A stretch of DNA of 64,000 bases from Mycobacterium sp. MBM (GCA_021648845.1 JAKJHY010000008.1:186001-250000); one strand, 5' to 3'. Counted from the stretch's first letter, positions 40,676-50,729 are shown. Numbers and translations: made by a program. The notes: generated by a model not told the origin, from the sequence alone.

Positions 40676-41829
40676 CTGGAACATCAACGGCATACGTCAT
40701 CGACGCCGTCCGTACCGCGGTCGGCAAGCGCAACGGATCGCTGAGCGGCCTACACCCGGTCGATCTCGGCGCGGCCGCCTGGCGCGGCCTGTTCGAGCGC
40801 ACCGACCTGGACCCCGGCGCCGTCGACGATGTCATCGCCGGATGCGTGGACGCCATCGGCGGGCAGGCCGGCAACATCGCCCGACTGTCCTGGCTGGCCG
40901 CCGGCTTCCCCGAAGAGGTGCCCGGTGTCACCGTGGACCGCCAGTGCGGGTCCAGCCAACAGGCCATCTCGTTCGGTGCGCAGGCGATCATGTCCGGCAC
41001 CGCCGATGTCATCGTCGCCGGCGGTATGCAGAACATGAGCCAGATCCCGATCAGCTCGGCGATGATCGTCGGCGAGCAGTTCGGTTTCACCTCGCCCACC
41101 AACGAGTCCAAGAACTGGCTGCACCGCTACGGCGATCAGGAGATCTCCCAGTTCCGCGGCTCGGAGATGATCGCCGAGAAGTGGAACCTGTCCCGCGAGG
41201 ACATGGAGCAGTTCGCGCTGACCAGCCATCAGCGCGCCCTGGAGGCGATCCGGGCCGGCTATTTCGAGAACGAGATCATTCCGGTCGACGGTTTCGCCAT
41301 CGACGAAAGCCCGCGGGAAACCTCGTTGGAGAAGATGGCCGGACTCAAGACCCTGATCGACGGCGGCCGGCTGACCGCCGCGATGGCCAGCCAGATCTCC
41401 GACGGGGCCAGCGCGGTACTGCTGGCCTCCGAGGACGCGGTCAAGACGCACGGGCTGAAACCCCGCGCCCGGATCCACCACATCAGCGCCCGGGGCGCCG
41501 ACCCGGTGTTCATGTTGACCGGTCCGATCCCGGCCACGCACTACGCGCTGGAGAAGACCGGACTTTCGATCGACGATATCGACACCGTCGAGATCAACGA
41601 GGCCTTCGCCCCGGTGGTCCAGGCCTGGCTCAAGGAGACCGGCGCCGACCCGGCGAAGGTCAACCCCAGCGGCGGCGCCATCGCGTTGGGGCATCCGCTG
41701 GGCGCCACCGGCGCCAAGCTGTTCGCCACCATGCTGAACACCTTGGAGCGCACCGGCGGCCGCTACGGGCTGCAAACCATGTGCGAAGGTGGCGGCACCG
41801 CCAACGTCACCATCATCGAGCGGCTCTAG
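40672..41829 (+). CDS. fadA6: Steroid thiolase FadA6
   Basis: The product is 385 aa from an ATG overlapping the kstR2 stop. It is a thiolase with nucleophile Cys92 (DRQCGSSQQ), NEAFAPVVQAW, GHPLGATGA and a final Cys in CEGGGTANVT. It performs the last thiolytic step of HIP breakdown. The stop overlaps the convergent xanthine dehydrogenase gene by 4 bases, which marks the edge of the purine block. Confidence 0.92.
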   Translation: MTGTSTAYVIDAVRTAVGKRNGSLSGLHPVDLGAAAWRGLFERTDLDPGAVDDVIAGCVDAIGGQAGNIARLSWLAAGFPEEVPGVTVDRQCGSSQQAISFGAQAIMSGTADVIVAGGMQNMSQIPISSAMIVGEQFGFTSPTNESKNWLHRYGDQEISQFRGSEMIAEKWNLSREDMEQFALTSHQRALEAIRAGYFENEIIPVDGFAIDESPRETSLEKMAGLKTLIDGGRLTAAMASQISDGASAVLLASEDAVKTHGLKPRARIHHISARGADPVFMLTGPIPATHYALEKTGLSIDDIDTVEINEAFAPVVQAWLKETGADPAKVNPSGGAIALGHPLGATGAKLFATMLNTLERTGGRYGLQTMCEGGGTANVTIIERL

Positions 41830-44528
41830 CTGTTCGGGCTGCCCACGGCTCGCCACACCCGGGCCGGGGTCATCGGCAGCTGATACACCCGCGCCCCGCA
41901 CGCCCTGGCGATGGCATTCGCCAGGGCGGGGGCCACCGGGTTGTACGGTGACTCGCTCATCGACTTGGCGCCCAGCGGGCCCAGCTCGTCGTAGGTATCG
42001 GCGAAATACACCTCGGTCACCGGCACATCCGCCAGCTGCGGGATGTGATAGTTGCGCAGCGTCTGGGTAGCGACGGTGCCGTCCGGGCCGATGTGGATCT
42101 CCTCATAAAGAGCAGAGCCGATCGCCTGTGCGACACCACCTTCGACCTGACCGCGGCACTGCTGCGGATTCATCACGACCCCGGCGTCGGCGGCCTGGAT
42201 CGACTGCAGGATGCGCACCTCGCCGGTTTCGGTGTTCACCGCGACACGAAACGCATGCACGTTGAACGCCACCGACCGTGGGGTCCCGTCATGGGTTCCG
42301 CTGCCGGACATGGGCACCGGCAGCGAGTGAAAGTCGACCAGCTGGTCACCGCACTGGACTCCGTTGCGGTCCAGCCTGCACAGCGCTGGAGACACCCCGG
42401 TCAGGTCGGCGGCGGCAGCAACCAGGGCGCGTTGCAGCTCTTGGGCGGCACGTTGGGTCGCCCGTCCGGCGACCACCGTGCCCGCAGACCCGAACGCGCC
42501 GGTGTCATAGCCGACGGTGGACGTATCCGATTGGCGCACCACGATCCGCTCGGTGACGGTGTTGAGTTCGTGGGCCGCCAGTTGGGTGTGCACGGTGGTG
42601 GTCCCGTTGCCGAATTCCGCGGTGCCGATGTCGAGGGTGTAGCGGCCCTCGGCGTCGACCGAGACGGTCGCCTCGGCGAAATGCCCCCGCGGCGGGATCG
42701 TCGCGATCATGGCGACCGCCATCCCCTCGCCGACCTGCCAGCCCGCCGGCGCTGCGACGCCGTTGCCGGACCGCAGCGCCGCCTCGGCCAGGTCCAGACA
42801 CTGATCCAGCCCGTAGCTGCCGAAGGCCAGGTCGTCGTCGAGTACATGCGAGTCGACGAAGTCGTCACCGGGGACGATGACATTACGCCGGCGGAATTCG
42901 AAGGGGTCGATGTTCATTCGGCCGGCGAGCTCGTCCATCGCGGATTCGACGGCGAACATCACCTGACCCAGCCCGTACCCACGGAAAGCCCCGGAGGGCA
43001 CATTGTTGGTGTACACCGCGTGCGCATCGACCCGCTTGTTCGGGCTGCGGTACACCGCAACGGATTCACCGCACCCGTGGAACATCACGCCCGGGCTGTG
43101 GTTGCCATACGCTCCGGCGTCGACGAGTGCATCCACGGCCAGCGCCTGTAGATGTCCCTCGGCATCGGCGGCCACGGTCACGTCGACGCGGAACGGGTGC
43201 CGGCAGGGAGCGACGGTGAACTGATCGGAGCGGGCGAATTCATAACGCACCGGCGTGCCGAGACGAAGCACCGCCAATGCGACCAGATCCTCGGTGAGCA
43301 TCTCCTGTTTCGCGCCGAAACCGCCGCCGACCCGCTTGGTGAACACCTGCACGTCGTCGGCGCCGAGGCCGAATATGTGGCACAACTCTTTCCGGACCAG
43401 GAACGGCACCTGCGAGCTGGTGCGGATGACCAACCGGCCGGAGTCGTCCCGCCACCCGGTGCAGCCGTGTGTTTCCAGGTGCACGTGCTGCACGCGCTGG
43501 GTCTGCCAGCGCCCGCGGACCACCGTGCCACCAGAGGCTTCGGCGTCGGCGATTCCGGCCGCGATATCGCCGACCTCACCGTGCAGTTCGGCAACCAGGT
43601 TGCGTGACGGGTCGGCGATCCTCGACTGCGGCCCCTTGTCGTCGTGCAGCCGAGGCGCGCCCACCGACCTGGCGGTCTCCGGATCGAACACCGCGGGTAG
43701 CTCGTCGTAGGCGACGATGATTGCCCGGCACGCCTTTTCGGCGGTTGCGAGACTGTCGGCGACCACAGCTGCGACACGCTGGCCGACGAACCGCACCGTA
43801 TCGTCCAGCACGGCGGTGTCATCGGGGTCGTCGCCGCGATCCTCGTGGCGGGCCGTCGAAAACAACACCGGCGGACTGTCCCGGTGGGTCAGCACCAGCC
43901 GTACGCCCGGGATGGCCTCGGCCGCCGACGTGTCGATCGACCGGATCCTGGCGTGGGCCAGTGGGCTGGGCAGCACCGCCATGTGCAGCAGCCCGGCCGG
44001 CGCATCGTCCATGGTGTATTCCTCGGTGCCGGTCACCACCCGCACCCCGGCCGGGGCGCCGATGGAGCGCCCCGCGTCGTGCACATCGGACTTGTCGATG
44101 TTGACCACCCCGGCCAGCGCGTCGGTGATCGCCCGGTAGCCGGTGCAGCGGCACAGATTGCCCTTGAGATGCTCGGGCAGATCCGCCACCTGTTCTGGGG
44201 TGAATGTGCTTGCGGTGGTGACCATTCCGGCGGTACAGAAACCGCACTGGAATCCGGCGGCCTCCACGAAGCGCCGTTGCACCGGGTGCAGGTCATCGGG
44301 GGTGCCCAGCCCGGACACCGTCGTCACCGGCCGGCCTGCCGCCCGGAACGCCGGGAACACGCAGGAATGCACGGCGGCGCCGTCGACCAGCACCGAGCAT
44401 GCGCCGCAGTCCCCGGCGTCGCAACCCTTCTTCACCTCGAAGTGACCGCGCTCCCGCAGGAAGGTGCGCAGGCACTGGCCGGGGCGTGGGTCCCCGTCCC
44501 AGTCGGCACCGTTGACCGAGAACCTCAT
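41826..44528 (-). CDS. Xanthine dehydrogenase, fused [2Fe-2S] and molybdenum subunit
   Basis: The product is 900 aa. Residues 1-150 carry both iron-sulfur clusters: plant-type Cys36, 41, 44 and 56, then Cys95, 98, 126 and 128 (CGFCTAGM, CRCTGY). Residues 160-900 are the xanthine-oxidase molybdopterin domain, with FTKRVGGGFGAKQE and GAFRGYGLGQV. The last step oxidises hypoxanthine or xanthine to urate. The fusion of small and large subunits with a separate FAD subunit (next gene upstream on this strand, ATGA overlap) is a less common layout. No XdhC maturation gene is in the window. Confidence 0.87.
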   Translation of the reverse strand: MRFSVNGADWDGDPRPGQCLRTFLRERGHFEVKKGCDAGDCGACSVLVDGAAVHSCVFPAFRAAGRPVTTVSGLGTPDDLHPVQRRFVEAAGFQCGFCTAGMVTTASTFTPEQVADLPEHLKGNLCRCTGYRAITDALAGVVNIDKSDVHDAGRSIGAPAGVRVVTGTEEYTMDDAPAGLLHMAVLPSPLAHARIRSIDTSAAEAIPGVRLVLTHRDSPPVLFSTARHEDRGDDPDDTAVLDDTVRFVGQRVAAVVADSLATAEKACRAIIVAYDELPAVFDPETARSVGAPRLHDDKGPQSRIADPSRNLVAELHGEVGDIAAGIADAEASGGTVVRGRWQTQRVQHVHLETHGCTGWRDDSGRLVIRTSSQVPFLVRKELCHIFGLGADDVQVFTKRVGGGFGAKQEMLTEDLVALAVLRLGTPVRYEFARSDQFTVAPCRHPFRVDVTVAADAEGHLQALAVDALVDAGAYGNHSPGVMFHGCGESVAVYRSPNKRVDAHAVYTNNVPSGAFRGYGLGQVMFAVESAMDELAGRMNIDPFEFRRRNVIVPGDDFVDSHVLDDDLAFGSYGLDQCLDLAEAALRSGNGVAAPAGWQVGEGMAVAMIATIPPRGHFAEATVSVDAEGRYTLDIGTAEFGNGTTTVHTQLAAHELNTVTERIVVRQSDTSTVGYDTGAFGSAGTVVAGRATQRAAQELQRALVAAAADLTGVSPALCRLDRNGVQCGDQLVDFHSLPVPMSGSGTHDGTPRSVAFNVHAFRVAVNTETGEVRILQSIQAADAGVVMNPQQCRGQVEGGVAQAIGSALYEEIHIGPDGTVATQTLRNYHIPQLADVPVTEVYFADTYDELGPLGAKSMSESPYNPVAPALANAIARACGARVYQLPMTPARVWRAVGSPNS

Positions 44529-45340
44529 GCCAGCTCGGCCCGGATCTGCTCGGCGAGCGTCAGCGTCACCGCCCGGCGCCAGTCCGGGTCACCGTGGGCA
44601 TCGCGGGTTAGGGCGTGGTCGGGGATCTTCGACAGTGTTGCGCGCAGATCACCGGGGCCCGGAGCCGTGGCGAACCGGAACACGTAGGGGCGCACCGTGG
44701 CGGCGGTCACCGACAGCACGAAGTGGCCGTCCTCGTCCCGGCGCCCGATCACGACGGCACCGGAACGCCCGAGCGGGGACGGGGCGAGCTTGCGGAAGGC
44801 GGTGCGGGCCCGCAGTGCGCCGGCCGGGACATGCACGGACCGCAGCATCTCGCCGGGCTGCAGGGCATTGGTGGCCTCGCCGGTGACGAGCTCGGCGACC
44901 GGCATCGTGTATCCGGAACCGTCGCCGCGCCAGATTGTGGCCACCGCATCCAACGCGGTGCACAGCGAGGTCATCGCCCCGGCGGGAAACGCCAAGCAGA
45001 TGTTGCCGCCGACCGTCGCGGTGCGCCGGATCTTGAACGATGCGAGCAGCGCGGTAGCGCACTGACCGAACAGCGGGGCAGCCGGATACTCCGGGGGCAA
45101 CGTGGTTGACAGCGCCGCGACTTCGTCGAGGGTGCAGGTCGCGGCGAGTTCGATCCCGTCCGCGGTGATGGTGACCGGTGGCCAGCCCAGCCCGGTGATG
45201 TCGACGAGCCGAGTCACCGCCGGCTGCGGTTCGGAGAACAGCCACGTGCCGCCGGCGAGGATGGCGTCGGTGGGTCCGAGCGGCCACACCTCGTCGCGGC
45301 GGGTGGGGATATGCACCGCCTCGACGGTGTTGAGGTCCAT
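44525..45340 (-). CDS. Xanthine dehydrogenase FAD-binding subunit
   Basis: The product is 271 aa, a CoxM/XdhB-type FAD subunit with AGGTWLF and RTATVGGNICLAFPAGAM for flavin binding. The stop overlaps the ATG of the larger subunit. First gene of the operon, divergent from guanine deaminase across an 85-base gap. No regulator site was recognised there. Confidence 0.87.
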   Translation of the reverse strand: MDLNTVEAVHIPTRRDEVWPLGPTDAILAGGTWLFSEPQPAVTRLVDITGLGWPPVTITADGIELAATCTLDEVAALSTTLPPEYPAAPLFGQCATALLASFKIRRTATVGGNICLAFPAGAMTSLCTALDAVATIWRGDGSGYTMPVAELVTGEATNALQPGEMLRSVHVPAGALRARTAFRKLAPSPLGRSGAVVIGRRDEDGHFVLSVTAATVRPYVFRFATAPGPGDLRATLSKIPDHALTRDAHGDPDWRRAVTLTLAEQIRAELA

Positions 45341-45425
45341 CTATCGACCGTAGCCGCGGATCGGGGTGTGCGCAGGTCGAGGCCGTCGGACTGCAGGGTG
45401 ACTCGGACGCTGTGACAATCGCCTT

Positions 45426-46766
45426 ATGCGTGTGTACCGCGGTCACCTGATGCACATCGCCGGTGCACCCCGATCCGATGCCGTGCGGGCGGCCCTGGTG
45501 AGTGTGCCCGACGGTGCGCTGGCGGTGGACGACACCGGGACGATCGTGTACAGCGGTGAGTACGCGAAGCTGCCCGCGTCCGCGACCACCGCCGAGACCG
45601 TGGACTGCCGGCCGGGCTTCTTGTTGCCCGGGTTCGTCGACACCCATCTGCACTTCCCGCAGACGCACTGTGTCGACTCCTACGGTGGTGGTCAGCTGCT
45701 GGACTGGTTGGAGCGCTGCATCTTTCCCGCCGAGGCGATGCTCGCCGACGAGCAGTACGCCCGGGGCGTCGCCCGCGACTTCTGCGGCCGCCGTGTCGCG
45801 GTGGGGACCACCACCGCGCTCGTCTTCGGTTCGGCGTACCCACACGCCCAGGACGCCCTGTATGAGGAATCGATCCGGTCGGGCCTGCGCACGATATCGG
45901 GCCGCGGTATCCAGACGGTCGGACCCGCCGCCGCCGGTCCGCTGCTGACAGACGACGAGACGGCAATCACTCTCACCCGCAACGAGATCGAGCGTTGGCA
46001 CCATGACGGCAACGGCCTGATCCAGGTCGCGGTGGTGCCCAGGTTCGCGCTCTCGGTGACCGGACGCACGCTGCACGCGCTCGGTGAATTCTATGCCGCC
46101 GTGCGGGCCGACGGTGTGTACTTCCACACCCACCTATCGGAGAACCTCGGCGAGATCGACGCGGTGCGAGCAGGTTACGGTGTCGAGCACTATCTGGACA
46201 CCTACGACGGCCGCTGCGCCGGGGGTGGTGTGTCGCTGCTGGGTCGACGCAGTGTGTTCGCTCACGCAGTGCACTGCACCGACCACGAACTGAGCAGGCT
46301 GGCCGAGACCGGCAGCTCCATCGCGCACTGCCCGACCTCGCAGTTGTTCCTCGGGTCGGGCACCATGCCGTGGCGGCGCACCGTCGCCAGCGGGGTCACC
46401 GTGGCGCTGGGCACCGATGTGTCCGCCGGCGACGAGTGGCTGATTCCCCGGGTGCTCAACGACTGCTTCAAGGTGCATATCAGTGAGCCTGAGGGACAGG
46501 CACTCTCGGTCCCACCGGCCGATCTGCTGTTCACCGCTACCCTGGCCGGTGCCAGGGCACTCGACCTCGAGGACCGGATCGGCAATCTCGATTCCGGCAA
46601 GGAGGCCGACTTCGTGGTCGTCGATGCCGACCGCCAAGCGCTGCTGCCGCAACTGCTGGCCCGTATCGACCCCGCCGACGCCGACCGCCTGCTGTTCACC
46701 CTGCTGATGAACATGCGTGAGGAGGCGATCGGCGGGGTGTATGTGCGGGGTCGGCGGCTCACATGA
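45426..46766 (+). CDS. guaD: Guanine deaminase
   Basis: The product is 446 aa. It is an amidohydrolase with the HxH metal pair His74/His76 (DTHLHFPQTH), the PG-FVDTHLH approach strand, His/Glu in THLSEN, HAVHCTD, and the late Asp in GTDVSAGDEW. The HFPQ-x-x-V-D-S-Y-G segment is typical of guanine deaminase. It converts guanine to xanthine, which feeds the adjacent dehydrogenase. The stop overlaps the convergent hpxO by 8 bases. Confidence 0.9.
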   Translation: MRVYRGHLMHIAGAPRSDAVRAALVSVPDGALAVDDTGTIVYSGEYAKLPASATTAETVDCRPGFLLPGFVDTHLHFPQTHCVDSYGGGQLLDWLERCIFPAEAMLADEQYARGVARDFCGRRVAVGTTTALVFGSAYPHAQDALYEESIRSGLRTISGRGIQTVGPAAAGPLLTDDETAITLTRNEIERWHHDGNGLIQVAVVPRFALSVTGRTLHALGEFYAAVRADGVYFHTHLSENLGEIDAVRAGYGVEHYLDTYDGRCAGGGVSLLGRRSVFAHAVHCTDHELSRLAETGSSIAHCPTSQLFLGSGTMPWRRTVASGVTVALGTDVSAGDEWLIPRVLNDCFKVHISEPEGQALSVPPADLLFTATLAGARALDLEDRIGNLDSGKEADFVVVDADRQALLPQLLARIDPADADRLLFTLLMNMREEAIGGVYVRGRRLT

Positions 46767-47925
46767 TCGGTGTCAGCGGCCCGCCCAGAATATTGCCGAC
46801 GATACCCCGGATGACGTTGGTGCCGTCCTCATTTCGCAACTCCTCATACCAGCGTGCGGTGGCCTCGGGGTCCTTGGCGTGGGTGACGTCACAGCGCTTG
46901 CGCGCCCGTAGCACCAGATCCGCGGCGCGCTCGGTGCGCGCGGCCTGATAGGCGTTCAGGGCGGCGTGCACATCGCCGGGGTTGTCCTTGAACGCCCACT
47001 GCAACGCGATGGCGTCCTCCATGGCCGAACACCCGCCCTGCCCGATATCGGGTGTGGTGTTGTGCGCCGCGTCGCCCAGCACGGCCACCCGACCCTTCAC
47101 CCAGGTGTGGAACGGGTCGAGGTCGAGGATCTCCACCCGGTTGGTGGTCTGTGGGTCCAGCTTGTCGATCAGCGTCTGGACCCCGGGAGCCCAGCCGGCG
47201 AAATGACCGCGCAGCACGTCGCGGGCCGTCCCCCGCTCGTACGGGACGCCTTCGGCTTCGACCACATCGAAGAAGAAGTAGAAGCGACCGCCGGCCACCG
47301 GCATCACCGAGACACGTTTTCCCTCACCGACATAGGTGGTCCACTCGGTGGCGGGCCCGATCGCGTCATCGGTGTCGACAAGTCCGTTGAAGTTGACGTA
47401 GCCGGCGTAGCGGCGGGTCACCGGAGAGCCGAGCACGTATTCGCGGGTGATCGAACTGGCGCCGTCGGCGCCGATGATGACATCGGCGGTGACGGTCGTC
47501 CCGTCGGCGAAGGTCGCGGTCGCCACGTCGGGGCCGTCGGTGACATCGACCATCTTCATACCGAAGTTGATCCCGTCGACGCCGTAGGCCTGCATCAGCA
47601 TGAGCTGGAGCTCGGCGCGGGCTATCGGGTATGGACGCTGCCCGACCTCGTCGATCAGTGGTTGCATGGAGAAACGGCACATGGTCTCACCGGTGTGCGC
47701 GTCCAGGTAGCTCATCGTGTCGACGATGCCGCCCAGCCGGGCCGTCTCCTCCTGCAGGCCCAGATAGTTCAGGCATTTCACACCGTTGGACCACACCGAG
47801 ATGGCCGCACCGACCGGCTTGTTCTCGGTGACCCGTTCGTAGACCGCGGTCTCGATGCCGATCTGGCGCAGTGCGAGTGCGGCACTCATCCCGCCCATCC
47901 CCGCACCGATGATCACGACCTTCAC
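46759..47925 (-). CDS. hpxO: FAD-dependent urate hydroxylase, HpxO type
   Basis: The product is 388 aa. It is a group A flavoprotein monooxygenase with GAGMGG (7-12) for FAD, VWSNGVKCLNYLG, GDAAHNTTPDIGQGGC as the second flavin motif, and RKRCDVTH near the end. The pattern closely follows Klebsiella HpxO as I remember it. It oxidises urate to 5-hydroxyisourate with NADH and oxygen, in place of cofactor-free uricase. HIU hydrolase is encoded two bases upstream, so product handling is immediate. Confidence 0.9.
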   Translation of the reverse strand: MKVVIIGAGMGGMSAALALRQIGIETAVYERVTENKPVGAAISVWSNGVKCLNYLGLQEETARLGGIVDTMSYLDAHTGETMCRFSMQPLIDEVGQRPYPIARAELQLMLMQAYGVDGINFGMKMVDVTDGPDVATATFADGTTVTADVIIGADGASSITREYVLGSPVTRRYAGYVNFNGLVDTDDAIGPATEWTTYVGEGKRVSVMPVAGGRFYFFFDVVEAEGVPYERGTARDVLRGHFAGWAPGVQTLIDKLDPQTTNRVEILDLDPFHTWVKGRVAVLGDAAHNTTPDIGQGGCSAMEDAIALQWAFKDNPGDVHAALNAYQAARTERAADLVLRARKRCDVTHAKDPEATARWYEELRNEDGTNVIRGIVGNILGGPLTPIM

Positions 47926-47927
47926 GT

Positions 47928-48257
47928 TCAGCTCCCTCGGTAGGTGGAATACGAGTAGGGCGCCAGCAGCAGCGGCACGTGGTAGTGGCCGGTCAGATCG
48001 GTGATCTCGAAGGCGATCACCACCTCCGGGTAGAAGCCGGCGATCCCCTCGGCGGCGAAGTAGGCGCCGGTGTCGAAGTGCAGCCGGTACACCCCGGCGG
48101 CCAGCTCGCCGCCGAGCCCCGCGATGCGCCCGTCGGCATCGGTGGTGTCCTGGGCCACCGCGGTGCCTGCGGCGGTGAGGGTGACGGCGACCCCGACCGC
48201 GGGCCGGCCGGTGGTCGCGTCGAGCACATGAGTGGACAGCGTCATGGCACCCATCAT
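47928..48257 (-). CDS. 5-Hydroxyisourate hydrolase
   Basis: The product is about 109 aa from the ATG at 48257, which overlaps the previous stop; ATGs at 48254 and 48245 are alternatives and the conserved part begins at MTLSTHVLD. It is a transthyretin-like protein with STHVLD at the start, HYHVPLLLAPYSYSTYRGS at the end, and the diagnostic C-terminal YRGS. It hydrolyses HIU to OHCU, the second step after HpxO. Confidence 0.92.
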   Translation of the reverse strand: MMGAMTLSTHVLDATTGRPAVGVAVTLTAAGTAVAQDTTDADGRIAGLGGELAAGVYRLHFDTGAYFAAEGIAGFYPEVVIAFEITDLTGHYHVPLLLAPYSYSTYRGS

Positions 48258-48760
48258 GTCGGTTCGCTCAGCAATCGCTGCAGCCGCAGCCGGTTGATCT
48301 TGGCCAGCTCGTTGCGCATGACCCGGCGTTCGGTTTCGGCGTCGTTGTCGAGCCGGTCGGTCAGGATGGCGAGCAGTTCCTCGGCCGATCGCCCGCTGGC
48401 GCACACCAGATAGACGTAGCCGAACTTGTCCTCGTAGTCCCGGTTCTTCACCGCCAGTTCGGTTTTCACCGCCGCGTCGGCGTCGGCGACACGGGCCTGC
48501 TCGCGGGCCGATGACGGGCTGTGCGCGGCCGACACCGATGCGCCGATGCGCGGGTGCCCGTCGAGGGCGGCGTCGATCTCGGCATCGGGGAGTTCGGCGA
48601 GTACCCGGTCGGCCCGGTCATAGAGCGCCTCGGCATCCCGGAACGGAGATCCGGCCAGCACGCGGCGTGCCCAGATCGTCGACGAGCACACCTCGAACAG
48701 CAGATGCATCCGTTGCCGCTCGGACAGTGCGTTGAAACCCTGCAGTCCGATCGCTTTCAC
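48254..48760 (-). CDS. OHCU decarboxylase
   Basis: The product is 168 aa from the GTG at 48760, overlapping the stop of the permease fusion (GTGA). The catalytic pair is intact: His69 in DGHPRIG and Glu87 in SAREQAR. KFGYVYLVCASGRSAEELL is the conserved later segment. It converts OHCU to S-allantoin. This is the active-looking copy, in contrast with the similar domain at the C-terminus of the next protein. Confidence 0.9.
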   Translation of the reverse strand: MKAIGLQGFNALSERQRMHLLFEVCSSTIWARRVLAGSPFRDAEALYDRADRVLAELPDAEIDAALDGHPRIGASVSAAHSPSSAREQARVADADAAVKTELAVKNRDYEDKFGYVYLVCASGRSAEELLAILTDRLDNDAETERRVMRNELAKINRLRLQRLLSEPT

Positions 48761-50658
48761 GAGAGTTCGTTGAGCCTGCCGAACCGGGCCGCGGCAATGG
48801 GATTGGCGTCGGCGACCAGATCGGTGAAGCGGTAGTTGGCGATCTTGGCCACCTCGATCAATGCATAGGCTTTCTCGGTGGCCGGGGTGTTGTCCATCCG
48901 CGACCACCCATTGCGCAGCACCCTATCGAAGCGTTCGGTTTCCCGGGCGCAGATGATCAGCGGGAAGCCGAAGTGCTCACGGTAGGCGGCGGCCAGGCTC
49001 ACCACGTCCTGATGGTCGTTGTCGTCGAGATTGCTCAACGCCACGTGGTCGACGGCCAGCACCTGGCCCGTCTCGTCCTCGGCGCCGAGGTCGGGGAACG
49101 CGTTGAGCAGTTCGGCCTGCTGTTCGTTGTTTCCGGTGAGCACCGCGTCCTGGAATGCTTCGCGCAGCGCAGTGGTGTCGGCGAACGGACGCTGCTCGAA
49201 GGCGCGATCGGCCGCCCACGTGACGTCCTGCACGACATGACCGAAGACCTCGGTGAAACGTTCCCGGGTCATGGTGTTGACCTCGTCGAGCGTGATCGAT
49301 CCGGCGCCGGCAACCCGGGGGCCCTTCTTGACCAGATGGAAGAAGACGATGTTGAGCACGATCGCGGTGATCGCCCCGGTGCTGATACCGCTGCCGAACA
49401 GGATGTCCAGACCGGCGGGAAGCGCCCCGGAGATGTCGGGGTAGGACGTCACCAGCAGCGCCAGGGCGAGGCTGGTGGTGACGATGATGACGTTGCGGTG
49501 GTCGGTGAAGTCGACCTTTCCCAGCGTCTGGATGCCGACGACCGCGACGGTGGCGAACAGTGTCAGCGCCGCTCCGCCGAGCACCGGGTTGGGGATGGAC
49601 GCCACGACGGCAGCCACCTTGGGCAGGAAGCCGAGCAGGATCATGATCGCGCCGGCCGCCGCCACCACCCACCGGCTCTTCACACCGGTCAGCCGCACCA
49701 GTCCGACGTTCTCGGAGAACGCCGTATAGGGGAACGAGTTGAAGATGCCGCCGATGGTGGTGGCCACCCCGTCGGCGCGCAACACGTTGCCGATATCCGA
49801 CGGGCGGACCCGCTTGCCGACGATCTCGCCGGTGGCGATGGTGCTGCCGGTGGACTCGACCGCGATGATCATCATCACGATGACCATCGTGATGATGGCG
49901 ACGATGTCGAACTTGGGCATGCCGAACGCGAACGGCGGGGTGAAGCCGAACATCGAGGCCTGGCCGACCCGGTCGAAGTTCATATCGCCCAGCGCGTAGG
50001 CGACGGCGCAGCCCGCAACCAGGCCCAGCAGCACCGCGATGGTGGACATGAAGCCACGGAAGAAGCGCTGGATCGCGACGATCACGGCGATGGTGCCCAG
50101 CGCGTAGAGCACCCAGCGCAGGTTGGTGGGATCGGGCTCGTGGGTGGCTGGGTTGGTGACCGCGTCCAGCGCACCGATCGGCACCAGGCACAGCCCGATG
50201 ATGGTGATGAGCGTCCCGGTCACCACCGGCGGGAAGAACTTGAGCAGCCTGACGAACACGGGTGCGATCAGGAAGGTGAAGACTCCCGCCACGATCACCG
50301 CGCCGTACACGTAGAGCAGGCTCGCGGTACCACCGCCGTGGGCCAGGCCGATGGCGATGATGGGTGCCACCCCGGCGAACGTCACGCCCTGCAACAGCGG
50401 TAGCCGCACCCCGACGTTCTTGAACCCGACAGCCTGGATGATCGAGGCGATACCGCAGGTGAACAGATCGGCGGTGATGAGCATGACGAGCTCTTCGCCG
50501 GTCAGCCCGAGGGCGTTGGCGATCAGGATCGGTACCAGCACCGCACCGGCGTAGAACGCCACCACATGCTGGAAGCCGTAGGTGGCCAGTTTCGGGAGGG
50601 GAAGCACCTCGTCTACGGGGTGTACGCGCTTGCGCTGGCTCTTCGTGGGTGCCGACAT
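48757..50658 (-). CDS. NCS2 urate/xanthine permease fused to a degenerate OHCU-decarboxylase-like domain
   Basis: The product is 633 aa from the ATG at 50658. Residues 1 to about 445 are an NCS2 nucleobase permease with about fourteen helices, the QHVVAFYAGAVLVP opening and the MIIAVESTGSTIATGEIVGK motif. Residues 455-633 resemble OHCU decarboxylase: the NAFPDLG, AAYREHFGFPLIICAR and EVAKIANYRFTDL segments. The catalytic His is replaced by Phe (Phe521, FPDLG for HPDLG), and the S-x-x-E-Q motif reads VDHVALSN-like, so Glu is also missing. The domain is probably a non-catalytic or ligand-sensing partner. It lies directly before the real decarboxylase, overlapping by 4 bases. The likely cargo is urate or xanthine. 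Confidence 0.85.
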   Translation of the reverse strand: MSAPTKSQRKRVHPVDEVLPLPKLATYGFQHVVAFYAGAVLVPILIANALGLTGEELVMLITADLFTCGIASIIQAVGFKNVGVRLPLLQGVTFAGVAPIIAIGLAHGGGTASLLYVYGAVIVAGVFTFLIAPVFVRLLKFFPPVVTGTLITIIGLCLVPIGALDAVTNPATHEPDPTNLRWVLYALGTIAVIVAIQRFFRGFMSTIAVLLGLVAGCAVAYALGDMNFDRVGQASMFGFTPPFAFGMPKFDIVAIITMVIVMMIIAVESTGSTIATGEIVGKRVRPSDIGNVLRADGVATTIGGIFNSFPYTAFSENVGLVRLTGVKSRWVVAAAGAIMILLGFLPKVAAVVASIPNPVLGGAALTLFATVAVVGIQTLGKVDFTDHRNVIIVTTSLALALLVTSYPDISGALPAGLDILFGSGISTGAITAIVLNIVFFHLVKKGPRVAGAGSITLDEVNTMTRERFTEVFGHVVQDVTWAADRAFEQRPFADTTALREAFQDAVLTGNNEQQAELLNAFPDLGAEDETGQVLAVDHVALSNLDDNDHQDVVSLAAAYREHFGFPLIICARETERFDRVLRNGWSRMDNTPATEKAYALIEVAKIANYRFTDLVADANPIAAARFGRLNELS

Positions 50659-50729
50659 GCGGATCAGAATCCGGCAGCCGTGCTGAATTCCGGTGTCGTA
50701 TGCGTTTCGTCGATGTTGCCGACGGCCGG

